NCBI GenBank assembly: GCA_947359465.1
Contig: OX375883.1
Span: 88,406,911-88,470,910, forward strand
Direction of reading: 5' to 3'
From: Metellina segmentata
Lineage: Eukaryota > Arthropoda > Arachnida > Araneae > Tetragnathidae
Length of the DNA stretch: 64,000 nt
In this document: positions 55,601-61,069 of the stretch, one piece after another
Position numbering within the stretch: position 1 is the first letter of the stretch
Layout: each line of letters starts with the position of its first letter
The notes under the pieces: generated by a model
What the model was told of the DNA's origin: nothing
The model's database searches: none
What the model saw: only the letters and a program-made list of their open reading frames with translations
Program-made: the position numbers and the translations under genes

Positions 55601-58561
55601 TCAAAAAAAGGGCTTCCCTACGAAATACGTGTTTGTCTGAAAACCTTTCACACTTCTCGAACCACGAACTTTCCACTTTAGTGCATTGAATCTATGTTTC
55701 GTCCGTTTCTACAAGTTTTGGACATTCGAAAGAAGGGCTTCCATACGAAATACTTTTCGTCTAAAAACCTTTCACACTACTCGGAACTACGAACTTTCCC
55801 CTTTAGTGCATTGAATCTATATTTCGTCCGTTTCTACAATTTTTGGACATTCGAAAGAAGGGCTCCCATACGAAATACTTTTCTTCTAAAAACCTTTCAC
55901 ACTACTCTTAACTACGAATTTTCCCCTTTAGTGCACTGAATCTATATTTCGTCCGTTTCTACAAGATTTGGACATTGGAAAGAAGGGTTTCCATACGAAA
56001 TACTTGTTCGTCTGAAAACCTTTCATACTACTCGAACTACGAACTTTCTCCTTTAGTGCATTGAATCTATGTTTCGTCAGCTTCTACAAGATTTTACATT
56101 TAAAAGAAGGGTTTCCATACGAAATACTGGTTCGTCTGAAAACCTTCCCCCTCTGCTTGAATCCGGAGCATTCCTTTTCGATGAACCCGAATCTACGTTT
56201 AGCCTATTTCTACGAGATTCGGACTGAATCAGATTCTGTTGGCGTGAATTGTCGCTTAGTGGTCTATTGATAAAAATCGAAAAAATGCAGAAACCTTACT
56301 TTATAAGCAATCCAACCATTGACGAGAACTAATGAAGTATTGTAAATGAACATCGGTAGCTTTAATTCATACGCTTTCCTGTTCTTCATCAGGATTGGGC
56401 CCAAAAGCGTCACAAAAACCAAATATGTTGCAACAAGACCAAATGTTGGTGTTGGGTTGTCCATAAGGGGGTAAACCGCCATACGAGGATCTGAAATAAG
56501 CAAATCATGAACTAGGTTTTTAGACTCATTTCTATGATACTCAATTGGGTTAGTAGTTAATTTACGTCGCTGGAGCAACACAGCGGGTTATTGGAGATGG
56601 TCTGGGATCAATCCCAAATGATACATCCATTAACAACGCCTCTTAATTTTGAACCACGGTGGTCAGATGGCGAGGACAATACATTAATCGGCACCCCACT
56701 CTCCAAACTTCCACACCACGCCAACGTCAGGACATTTGAGGCCACCACATATTTAACGCGCACCAACCCCCTTCCTTGTACACGACGGTCTCTGGCTGGA
56801 CCTAGTTTCGAGCCAGCATCCCTGCGGTTGCTCTTCCAACTGGACTACAGGGCCGCGGTAGCCCGGTTGCAAGAGCAACGGACTAGTAACCGGAAGGTTG
56901 GGAGTTCAAATACAGCCCAAAACCGTCATGTGCAAAGGGGGGCTGGTGCATATTAAATATGTCGTTGCCTCAAATGTCATCAAGTTGGCGTGGTGTGGAA
57001 GTTGGGAGAGTGGGGTGCCAGCTCAGGTGTCTCGTCATCTGATCGTGGTTTAAAATTACGTGGTATTGTCACAGGATCTTTCCCTTTGGGAATTGATCCC
57101 GAACCGTCATCAATAGCCCGTTGTGTTGCTCCAGTTAAAAATACCAATACCCAACTGGGCTAACTTATAAAGCTCGGGTTTAAAATTTGTATAATTTTAT
57201 ATGCCGCAGATCATATAACTATGTAGACTATTAAATAATGCGAAAAACCTGACGAGTCAAAGTCTCTTTGCTTTGATATTTGAAATTAGAGACATTTCGT
57301 CTCTTATTTCAAGGGCATAGGCAGGAGTTTCGTTTGAAACTGGCTGTCTCAGTTGAGTCAAAGGGGCAAAAGGTCCATAACGTTTGTGCGATCAACATCA
57401 CTAAAGGATTAAAAGGTAAAATTAATAACAGCATTAATAGTTAACGTTAAAAATAAAAGGTACCTTTTGATGTTTTCATGGAGTAGATACCGTTGTTTTG
57501 GAATCAATTTATTTTTACACCAAAATGTTTTGCCGACTATCTCAACTGAGAAGTATAATATAGTCGAGCCCTCTTATTGCGAGCTCGAATTTTGCAAAAT
57601 ATCGGTTATTACGACTTTTTTTCTGTTCCTTTGGAACTACAATATTAAATAGTGTTTAAAAGATCGCATATAGCGCAGTATTGGAGAGTGAATATCGGAT
57701 ACTACAAAGTTTTGAGTTCTGGTAAAAAACCAAAAACCCTCTTTTTTCCCCCAATTGTGGACGACAATTGACAATTTTTAGATCATGTCTGGCGTTTGGT
57801 TCAATCGAAAACCATCCAAAACTGCTGGAAACATGCAGGATTTTTAGGGGGACTTGGGGACTCAGATTTGATTTCTGAGCCTCATGAAAAAAGTTTCATG
57901 TGGAAAAATTTACAGGAAAAAAGAATTTTGGATGGTGATGTTACTTTTGCTGATTATGTTGATAGCGGTTACAACGTAGAAATTGAAGCACAACAAACAG
58001 ACGATGACATCATTGCAGCAATGTTACAAAATACTTCTGTTGATTCCGAAGAGGAAGACATTGAAATTGAAGTAAATATACAATTAGTGACATCCAAATC
58101 TGCCATGGACAGTCTTCACAAATTGCGTGCGTTCTTTGAATCGCATATCATTGTCTGCCCTGATAATTTTAGTGCACTGGAAAAATAATTATGCAATTGC
58201 ATTGTAAATTCATCTGTTCAAAAGAAAGTTTTAGACTTTTTCACACGTTTGAAATAAAGTTTTAGCCTTCGTGTGAAAATTCGTTTGCTTTAGAACATGC
58301 GGATAAGTTCATTTTTTATTACATTGGATGTAACGATAATAGGATGTAACGAATAATTTTCCGTGTTTCGTGCGACTTCGCTATATACGGGCTCGACTAT
58401 ATTACCAAATCCAAGTCTGTTTTTATGACCTACAGGCACGGGTACCAATGGATATAAAAAAAAAGCATTTGTTTAACAATAATTGTTATGTTTTTCAGAA
58501 GTTTGCAGATGAATTTCTTCCACTTACCTCCATGATTCAAGTACTCTTCATCAGACAACAT
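30933..58561 (-). CDS. ELOVL: ELOVL-family fatty acid elongase, gene 2 (complete, seven coding exons)
   Basis: Known role of the family: the ER-membrane beta-ketoacyl-CoA synthase that elongates very-long-chain fatty acids. Coding exons on the minus strand are 58561-58528, 56490-56300, 51213-51133, 45609-45553, 41630-41525, 33523-33387 and 31109-30933. They total 783 nt, giving 260 residues plus TAA, within the usual 260-320. All splices are gt/ag and phases close without stops. Motifs by my numbering: DPR at 12-14, KFVEFADT at 114-121, HVFHH at 137-141, MYLYY at 174-178, LTSLQL at 197-202 and SKKPQ near the end. Unlike gene 1 it lacks a KKxx terminus. Exon 1 is the least certain part; the rest is strongly supported by the family. 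Introns of 2.0, 5.1, 5.5, 3.9, 8.0 and 2.3 kb are packed with transposons. It is convergent with gene 1, 14.5 kb apart. Confidence 0.93.
31242..31330. mobile_element. hAT terminus fragment
   Basis: caggggttcccaaagtgtgt, 'gccgtggcattcttgggtgc' and 'ggggtgccgcgaagcgc' resemble a hAT end of the 'ccaaagtg' class seen at 60528. No partner end is found. Confidence 0.5.
31483..32745 (+). mobile_element. Mariner transposon, 1.26 kb
   Basis: Termini ttaggtgtagtaagaagt and complement tcaggtgtagtaagaagt, continuing tttaaagc on both, with TA on each side. The length is typical for mariner. Confidence 0.92.
31518..32672 (+). pseudogene. Mariner transposase (DD34D), several stops
   Basis: Starts MASTVK then TAG. 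Further on are [12 protein letters not shown] (end of first HTH), QNELAEH-stop, [15 protein letters not shown] (second HTH), TGDE followed by a stop where the catalytic segment continues ([12 protein letters not shown]), and a 175-codon open C-terminal half with [14 protein letters not shown] (second Asp) and [18 protein letters not shown] (third Asp). Spacing of 34 fits classical mariner. Four or more lesions make it inactive. Confidence 0.9.
32835..32890 (-). repeat. SINE scrap
   Basis: cttcgtaattttgaaccatgg and 'gacgaggtcaacacctgaa' are the complement of the SINE body. Confidence 0.5.
32896..32942. repeat. Short palindrome
   Basis: tacaataggatattt and aaatatcctattgta form a 15-bp perfect stem with an 8-bp loop. 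Function unknown. Confidence 0.7.
32950..33260. repeat. Degenerate ~50-bp repeat, copy 1
   Basis: Recurring gg(a/g)aa-attcta-ttg units, then a 'gatgtcatgcctggaag...aacatgcgtgggtacccttcag' type segment (in pieces: atgcgtgggtacccttcag). The same order occurs at 60170-60300 and 63650-63990, which ends 'gatgctgggaagg'. Confidence 0.5.
33387..33523 (-). CDS. ELOVL: ELOVL gene 2, exon 6 (MYxYY)
   Basis: A 137-nt exon between cttttcag and gtgaga. It encodes [34 protein letters not shown], then [12 protein letters not shown]. The reading frame runs past the donor for 35 codons, which is intron and not protein. Confidence 0.93.
33590..33900. repeat. 'gatatctcgtc' interspersed repeat, block 5
   Basis: Four or five degenerate units: tctcatcattagagaaaaac, 'cttgatgaac gaaatttctcgtc' style cores, 'aattggtcggatta'. 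Two near-identical units end at 33790 and 33895. Confidence 0.55.
34024..34495. repeat. ~158-bp tandem repeat, three copies
   Basis: Each copy has tcggtgttttt(t)tcatcgaa, 'cttcgatctgcttttcaaac', 'atttaacatttccgaat' and 'tttttcagttcaaataa'. Frames at 34040 and 34186 are by-products of the repetition. Confidence 0.85.
34496..35022. other. No gene recognised
   Basis: Locally GC-richer at 34500-34620 and 34795-34870 (cacaccgcggcctgcgggcc). It may be an old repeat end, but no partner terminus is visible. Confidence 0.35.
35031..37193 (-). mobile_element. hAT transposon (GTF2IRD2/ZBED-like)
   Basis: Termini cagggttggccaaccttt and complement caggggtggccaaactgt, flanked by ctctagac and ctctaaac (8-bp duplication, one mismatch). 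Subterminal 'tgcgcca' blocks occur at the right end. It contains a broken minus-strand transposase. It lies in gene 2 intron 5. Confidence 0.88.
35901..36921 (-). pseudogene. hAT transposase, broken
   Basis: Minus strand. The first frame (36921-36460) has [43 protein letters not shown]-like [12 protein letters not shown] and [21 protein letters not shown] (the catalytic Asp region of this hAT subclass). After a gap with stops, 36170-35901 has [19 protein letters not shown] and [19 protein letters not shown]. These match the GTF2IRD2/ZBED group. A ~55-bp direct duplication lies inside (36395-36446 and 36545-36603). Confidence 0.82.
37202..39545. other. Gene 2 intron 5 interior, no gene recognised
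   Basis: Strongly AT-rich. A 43-codon frame at 38529-38660 ([18 protein letters not shown]...) is followed by AATAAA at 38777 but shows no family. A direct duplication of 'ttatcctaagtatgggtac' lies at 39121-39164. Confidence 0.4.
39550..40505. mobile_element. MITE-like element with inverted ends
   Basis: Left aacgaccgtattcacatgtt and complement of the right end aacggccataatcacaagtc are similar, each followed by a cgagtt block and then a 'gatcaa...gatta' type segment. Target duplication unclear, transposase absent. Confidence 0.45.
40860..41300 (-). pseudogene. LINE 3' fragment with C-terminal zinc knuckle
   Basis: The minus-strand frame has [19 protein letters not shown], matching the CxC(G)...T..H....CP knuckle that ends many RNase H-type LINE ORF2 proteins. 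It is followed by a polar tail and an A/T-rich end. Short, so tentative. Confidence 0.4.
41525..41630 (-). CDS. ELOVL: ELOVL gene 2, exon 5 (HxxHH)
   Basis: A 106-nt exon starting [20 protein letters not shown] and ending SVKYGP plus one base. It is flanked by tttttcag and gtaaaa. The histidine box HVFHH is intact; the usual Thr/Ser after it is replaced by Cys-Asp, an uncommon variant. Confidence 0.92.
42015..42245 (+). repeat. SINE body, headless, degraded
   Basis: gctgctcgttaaatctgcca, 'tggcctcaaatgtc', 'agctcaggtgttgacctcg' and 'gttgtcctcggatatttc' in SINE order. Confidence 0.7.
42284..42849 (+). mobile_element. Internally deleted Tc1-type element, copy B
   Basis: 566 bp. Termini cactatatggacaaaaatat and complement cactatatggacaaacgtat, with TA on both sides. 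The residual coding end includes [21 protein letters not shown] (shown to 20 residues: [20 protein letters not shown]) and a decayed Tc1 C-terminus. It is a sister of 651-1203, sharing a deleted structure, so the deletion predates their spread. Confidence 0.85.
42895..43125 (+). repeat. SINE body, degraded
   Basis: 'gccagctcaggtgttgagctc', 'catctgaccgt', 'gaagtgttgtcatcgaacc', 'agatcgatcccagac' and 'cgatgtgtttctcc' follow the SINE order. Confidence 0.65.
43126..45552. other. Gene 2 intron 4, no gene recognised
   Basis: Mixed AT-rich sequence. 43730-44060 and 44830-45190 are GC-richer and open in short frames on both strands without recognisable domains. AATAAA at 44633-44640 has no linked gene. 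Confidence 0.4.
45553..45609 (-). CDS. ELOVL: ELOVL gene 2, exon 4 (KxxExxDT)
   Basis: A 57-nt exon reading [19 protein letters not shown], between ttatttcag and gtaagaa. It has the KxxExxDT box and the same length and borders as the gene 1 exon at 325-381. Confidence 0.92.
45780..45944. repeat. Repeat shared in inverse with 14430-14605
   Basis: Two units of tagactac(a/g)gccg-tacagcagttgtacc, spaced about 57 bp, are the complement of the units at 14470-14600. Confidence 0.55.
45945..46624 (-). mobile_element. [13 protein letters not shown] transposon, N-terminal fragment
   Basis: Right end complement tatagggtgattctacggcc fits a terminus of the class at 11784-12610. The interior codes the N-terminal DNA-binding region on the minus strand. 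The other end is lost. Confidence 0.6.
45947..46285 (-). pseudogene. Transposase N-terminal helix-turn-helix domain (DUF4817-like)
   Basis: The frame opens [20 protein letters not shown] and has [19 protein letters not shown] and [14 protein letters not shown]. This (Y)GA..N...A..LY.ERYP.R..P....F...H..L pattern is the DUF4817/HTH region fused to HDGAPAHF transposases. No catalytic domain follows. Confidence 0.7.
46986..47355 (+). repeat. Possible solo or 5' LTR
   Basis: Begins tgtgatgtgccaata and ends ...accattaca, followed by tttggtcctcatcc, which resembles the primer-binding region of BEL/Pao elements. AATAAA occurs at 47164. No second LTR, no gag-pol and no clear target duplication are visible, so this is tentative. 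Confidence 0.3.
47356..48586. other. No gene recognised; GC-rich from 47820
   Basis: A GA run lies at 47649-47670. From about 47820 the sequence is GC-richer and has several 60-80 codon frames on both strands with no family signature. 48290-48350 looks like a 3' end (AATAAATAG). It may be the flank of an unrecognised retroelement. Confidence 0.35.
48587..49028. mobile_element. GC-rich MITE, copy 2 (Harbinger-like)
   Basis: Left gcccggtgcacacatccgg and complement of right gacctggtgcacaaatccgg; the same gtgcggcgccgc subterminal block as 9499-9870. Internal segments 'caccaagtaagcgaaataaa' and 'aaatggcgcgaaatga' match copy 1. Target duplication not evident. It splits a GC-rich segment of unknown nature. 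Confidence 0.7.
49029..49620. other. GC-rich segment, unrecognised
   Basis: Continues the GC-rich sequence broken by the MITE: 'gatccggacgaaaggatcg', 'gaccgcggtatccgatgaag', 'taccctgccgaaccgggtg'. No rRNA or protein family recognised. Confidence 0.35.
49625..49697. repeat. (TA)n microsatellite
   Basis: A pure TA run of about 72 bp. It abuts the left edge of the Tc1 relic and may have replaced its left terminus. Confidence 0.95.
49700..50900 (+). mobile_element. Tc1-type transposon lacking a left terminus
   Basis: Right end ggtggtcataatgttttggc, 'tcttcagtgta' is a typical Tc1 terminal repeat (complement tacactgaagagccaaaac). The matching left repeat is missing; the TA microsatellite is in its place. 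It carries one transposase pseudogene. Confidence 0.75.
49818..50864 (+). pseudogene. Tc1 transposase, multiple frameshifts
   Basis: The first 160 codons are open: [52 protein letters not shown] and [17 protein letters not shown]. At the first catalytic block the expected DESRF reads GES-stop-F, losing the Asp. Afterwards, in changing frames: [19 protein letters not shown] second-Asp region near 50550, [20 protein letters not shown] with the Glu near 50660, and [19 protein letters not shown] then TGA. Clearly dead. Confidence 0.85.
51133..51213 (-). CDS. ELOVL: ELOVL gene 2, exon 3 (YNWRCEP)
   Basis: An 81-nt, 27-codon exon flanked by atttcag and gtaagt. It encodes [19 protein letters not shown] followed by an acidic stretch. 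YNWRCEP(I/V)D(F/Y)S is diagnostic for ELOVL proteins. Confidence 0.93.
51557..52469 (+). pseudogene. Unrecognised spliced gene or recent pseudogene inside ELOVL gene 2 intron
   Basis: Starts at ATG 51557 ([36 protein letters not shown]). A donor at 51687 (g|gtattt) and acceptor at 51817-51818 (tttttttcag) remove 132 bp and keep phase, giving [19 protein letters not shown] and [16 protein letters not shown] frame change near 51915 then leads to [38 protein letters not shown] and [17 protein letters not shown], a TGA at 52203-52205, then [17 protein letters not shown], an acidic run, and an end [11 protein letters not shown] with TAA at 52467. Splice signals plus continuous protein-like coding argue for a genuine gene with two lesions, or a second intron I missed. 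Family unknown. Confidence 0.5.
52532..53568. mobile_element. Pogo-type nonautonomous element
   Basis: Left cagtcggtaccggctatatg and complement of right cagtcactatcggttatatg; the word 'tatatggtca' recurs subterminally. TA at left; right flank is CA, probably a mutated TA. No DDE core in about 1 kb. Confidence 0.7.
53665..53735. repeat. Tigger/pogo terminus fragment
   Basis: The complement begins cagtagaactcctactatcc, then 'gaatcaattgggacc' and 'tatccggataattg', resembling Tigger-type termini. No second end. Confidence 0.4.
53985..54303 (-). repeat. SINE with tRNA-like head (type 3), minus strand
   Basis: In its own sense the head (54303-54215) has accggtatagtggttaagg, 'gcctctagatcgg' and 'ctggttcgaatccgggtgc', a convincing A/B-box tRNA relic. 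The body below is the standard one. Confidence 0.82.
54465..54630 (+). repeat. SINE 3' body, headless
   Basis: ggctcaggtgttgcttcgtc, 'accgtggttcaaaattacg', 'gttgtcctcggatctttccc' and 'ccgttgtgttgctctag', ending in aattaccattacc. Confidence 0.8.
54634..54955 (+). repeat. SINE with tRNA-like head (type 3), full length
   Basis: Head 'accggtctggtggtaaaag', 'aacctctcgatcgcaag', 'tttttcgaatccggga', then the body 'cttaaatctgtcgtggccg', 'ggttggtgtggaagtttg' and the usual 3' blocks. Same head type as 53985-54303. Confidence 0.82.
55005..56200. repeat. 125-bp tandem repeat, about 9.5 copies
   Basis: The unit contains ctgaaaacctttcacac, 'ctcgaactacgaacttt', 'ccctttagtgcattgaatct', 'gtttctacaagatttgg' and 'cattcgaaaaaagggcttcc'. 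Spacing between gcattgaatct marks is 125 bp. Copies at 55064-55440 are nearly identical, while those after 55500 diverge. It is in gene 2 intron 2. Confidence 0.92.
56300..56490 (-). CDS. ELOVL: ELOVL gene 2, exon 2 (first membrane segment)
   Basis: A 191-nt exon. The acceptor is tatttcag, the donor gtaagg. It begins with a split aspartate then [16 protein letters not shown], a hydrophobic helix, [14 protein letters not shown] and a second hydrophobic stretch ending NGWIAYK. The DPR, YPLM and GP-LM-NRK-(Y/F)-ELK pattern is the standard ELOVL N-terminal half. Confidence 0.93.
56552..56849 (-). repeat. SINE with tRNA-like head (type 2/1), minus strand
   Basis: Own-sense head 'ctgtagtccagttggaagag' and 'ggctcgaaactagg', then the body to 'ccgctgtgttgctccag'. 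It abuts the next SINE head to head around 56850. Confidence 0.8.
56850..57155 (+). repeat. SINE with tRNA-like head (type 1), full length
   Basis: Head 'gcggtagcccggttgcaag', 'actagtaaccggaagg', 'gggagttcaaatac', then the full body ending with an atacc-rich tail. Head-to-head partner of 56552-56849. Confidence 0.85.
57561..58400 (+). mobile_element. Pogo/Tigger-type transposon, 840 bp
   Basis: Left tagtcgagccctcttattgc and complement of right tagtcgagcccgtatatagc, each next to TA. It holds a transposase C-terminal piece. It sits 128 bp downstream of the ELOVL gene 2 exon 1 donor. Confidence 0.8.
57796..58188 (+). pseudogene. Pogo/Tigger transposase C-terminal remnant
   Basis: An open 130-codon frame: [17 protein letters not shown] (the (K)xxTIxNCWxxxGF block after the DDE domain), an acidic middle ([15 protein letters not shown]) and a helical tail ending SALEK. 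The catalytic domain is deleted. Confidence 0.75.
58528..58561 (-). CDS. ELOVL: ELOVL gene 2, candidate first coding exon
   Basis: The frame reads [11 protein letters not shown] plus one base, followed by gtaagt. The split codon joins the next exon as D-P-R, giving EYLNHGDPR, the usual ELOVL entry (a short acidic N-terminus before GDPR). The phase matches the exon 2 acceptor. ATG is in context aaacgATGt and the frame stays open upstream for over 20 codons, so a longer start or a further 5' exon is possible. Confidence 0.65.
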
Positions 58562-58614
58562 CGTTTCGAAGAGATGACAATGTGCTCTCGAAGCTATATG
58601 AATAAATAAATATG

Positions 58615-58620
58615 TTTATA
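58615..58620 (-). promoter_or_regulatory. TATA-like hexamer upstream of ELOVL gene 2
   Basis: Minus-strand TATAAA about 55 bases upstream of the proposed ATG. In such AT-rich DNA this is weak evidence, and a leader of that length would be short. Confidence 0.2.
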
Positions 58621-58677
58621 TAGTATATAAATGTAGTTTATACTTCGAAACCTAAAACAAGTTTCGCAGTTTTGGCA

Positions 58678-58699
58678 TGTGTGTGTGTGTGTGTGTGTT
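58678..58699. repeat. (TG)n microsatellite
   Basis: About 11 TG dinucleotides, just upstream of the proposed gene 2 first exon on the minus strand. Confidence 0.9.
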
Positions 58700-59079
58700 G
58701 TATTTCATCAATATAATAGACATACTTCTCGTATTGCACCTTCGAAATGGAAACTTATAAAGTACTTCATTCAAATCCCCATATTTATTCATTAACCAGG
58801 ATCTTCATTTTACGAAGAATGTGAATATATTTTTAATTTTTATTTCGATAGAATATTTTGTATACTCTTGTACTACTACTTTACTCTTGGACTACTCTTC
58901 TCTTGTACTACTTCTTTCACACATAAAAGGCATTTTTTAATGAAATGGTAAACCAAAAAGATGAACTTTGTGCCTAGTTGCGTGAACTATGAAGTTCCAC
59001 GCAACTTCATTACGTGTGCATTGTTATCAATTGAGGGAGAGATTCTAAATTTGCTTTGCCAGTTTCCATTTTGTTTTTA

Positions 59080-59770
59080 TGACGTGTGCTTTGATTCTTT
59101 TATAATTTGTTCTTATAGTTTAATTTTTCTCCCATATTTTATGTTTTTAGTGTCATATGCTTCGATTCTTTTATTCGATTATTGTCATGTATTAGATTAT
59201 TTCATGTTTTCAATGCCATGCGCTTCGATTCTTTTTTAATTTGTTCTTTTCGTTTAATTTTTCTCTGATATTTTATGTTTTTAGTGTCATGTGCTTCGAT
59301 TCTTTTATTCGATTATTGTCATGTATTAGATTATTTCATGTTTTCAATGCCATGCGCTTCGATTCTTTTTTAATTAGTTCTTTTCGTTTAATTTTTCTCT
59401 GATATTTTATGTTTTTAGTGTCATATGCTTCGATTCTTTTATTCGATTATTGTCATGTATTAGATTATTTCATGTTTTCAATGCCATGCGCTTCGATTCT
59501 TTTTTAATTTGTTCTTTTCGTTTAATTTTTCTCTGATATTTTACGTTTTTAGTGTCATGTGCTTCGATTCTTTTATTCGATTATTGTCATGTATTAGATT
59601 ATTTCATGTTTTCAATGCCATGCGCTTCGATTCTTTTTTAATTTTTCTCTGATATTTTATGTTTTTAGTGTCATGTGCTTCGATTCTTTTATTCGATTAT
59701 TGTCATGTATTCGATTATTTTATGTTTTTGATGCCATTTGCTTCGATTCTTTGATACTTTATGTTTTTAG
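59080..59770. repeat. 134-bp tandem repeat, about 5 copies
   Basis: The unit has tgtcatgtgcttcgattctt, 'ttattcgattattgtcatg', 'ttcaatgccatgcgcttcg', and 'ctctgatattttatgttttt'. tgtcat marks fall at 59151, 59285, 59419 and 59553. Each unit itself holds two related half-units (gtgcttcg/gcgcttcg). The last copies are shortened. Confidence 0.9.
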
Positions 59771-59879
59771 GGGTTGGGATTTGAGAGATTCACATACAAA
59801 ACTTCATCTGACAACCTACAGTCTTCCCTACATGGCTTTCAACCAATTTTGACCCATTAAATTTTTCCAAAAATAATAA

Positions 59880-60125
59880 TAGGCCCCGGTAACCCACTAG
59901 AGAGAGCAACGGATGAGGATTGCGAGCTTTTACTAGGTCCAACCAAAGGCCGTCGTGTACAGGGGGTCTGATGCATGTTAAATCTGCCGTGTTGTTCTCG
60001 TCATCTGACCATGGTTCAAAATTACGAGGCGTTATCCTTGGATCTTTCCCTTAGGGATTGCTCCCGTAACGTAGCCAATAGAACTTTGTGTTGCTCAGAT
60101 GAGACTTTAATTAACTACCTATCTA
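59880..60125 (+). repeat. SINE with degraded head
   Basis: 'ccccggtaacccactagag', 'aaccaaaggccgtcgtgta', 'ctgatgcatgttaaatctg', then 'catctgaccatggttcaaaa' and the 3' end. About 80 bp of body is deleted after 'ctgccgtg'. Confidence 0.75.
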
Positions 60126-60169
60126 CCTACCAAACAAAAATATTCTTAGGGATACACAATATAATTTTT

Positions 60170-60300
60170 CCAGGGGATTCTATTATTCTTAGATTATAAT
60201 TATCTGAAACGATTCAATTTTCGAGATCAAAATTGTTTAGAAGTAATGCTGGGAAAACTGCGGGCTGGAATTATGCGTGAGAACCCTTCAGAGGGATAAA
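60170..60300. repeat. Degenerate ~50-bp repeat, copy 2
   Basis: 'ggggattctattattctta', 'gatcaaaattgtttagaagt', 'aatgctgggaaaactgcg', 'gagaacccttcagaggg' match copies at 32950 and 63650. Confidence 0.55.
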
Positions 60301-61069
60301 AAAGACACCTGTCGATATCACTGAAAATCTTAGTCCCATGCAAGTACAAAACATCACAAGATAAGAATTAACCTTTACGCTGCGGCAGGTAAACAATTGT
60401 TGCCATTAAAATTTCGTTGACACCAGCGACATGGTATAGATCCGTGTACTGTGGATGTTATCCCCCTTTTAAATGACCGCTGACATCGATCATCGTTTAC
60501 GAGCTGTCAGCGACTGACCTTCTAGAGCAGTGGTTTCCAAAGTGGTCCCTACGGACTCCCAGGGGTCCGTGAGACCACTGAGGGGGTCTGTAGCAAATTA
60601 AAATTAATTTGGGGGTGCATGAACAAAGTCAGAGGATCCGCGAAAGGTTTAATATAAAGTAAAATAATTGTGAGCCATTTCATTAATTGTGAAATTTAAA
60701 GTAAATAACAATAAATAACTTTGTAGAGATTTTTTAAGTCCTGAGAAAAGAAATAATTTGTTTTATTTTCTTATATCTTGAATTTGTGTCTCTTTTTTTT
60801 ACTAATAACAGTATGATGTGAGACGAAGAAAAAATGCAGATAATATAGTGTCGAATATATAAAATGTGGCTTTATTCTGTTATCAGGAAATAGTACTTTA
60901 CCTATGTGCCTTCTATGTTATAAAACTTAGTCCAACGAATCAATGAAACTTTCTAAGCTTAAAGAACATTTGATAAAGTCCATAGCAACAAAAAAAGATA
61001 AAGATTTAACTTTTTTAAAACAGTCAAATAAAAATACTTGAAAACACCGTCATTACGACAACTCTTAGC

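Noticed and set aside
59975..60199. 74-codon frame in SINE sequence
   Set aside because: It is translated SINE body, seen in the same frame in other copies such as 54714-54971; not a gene.
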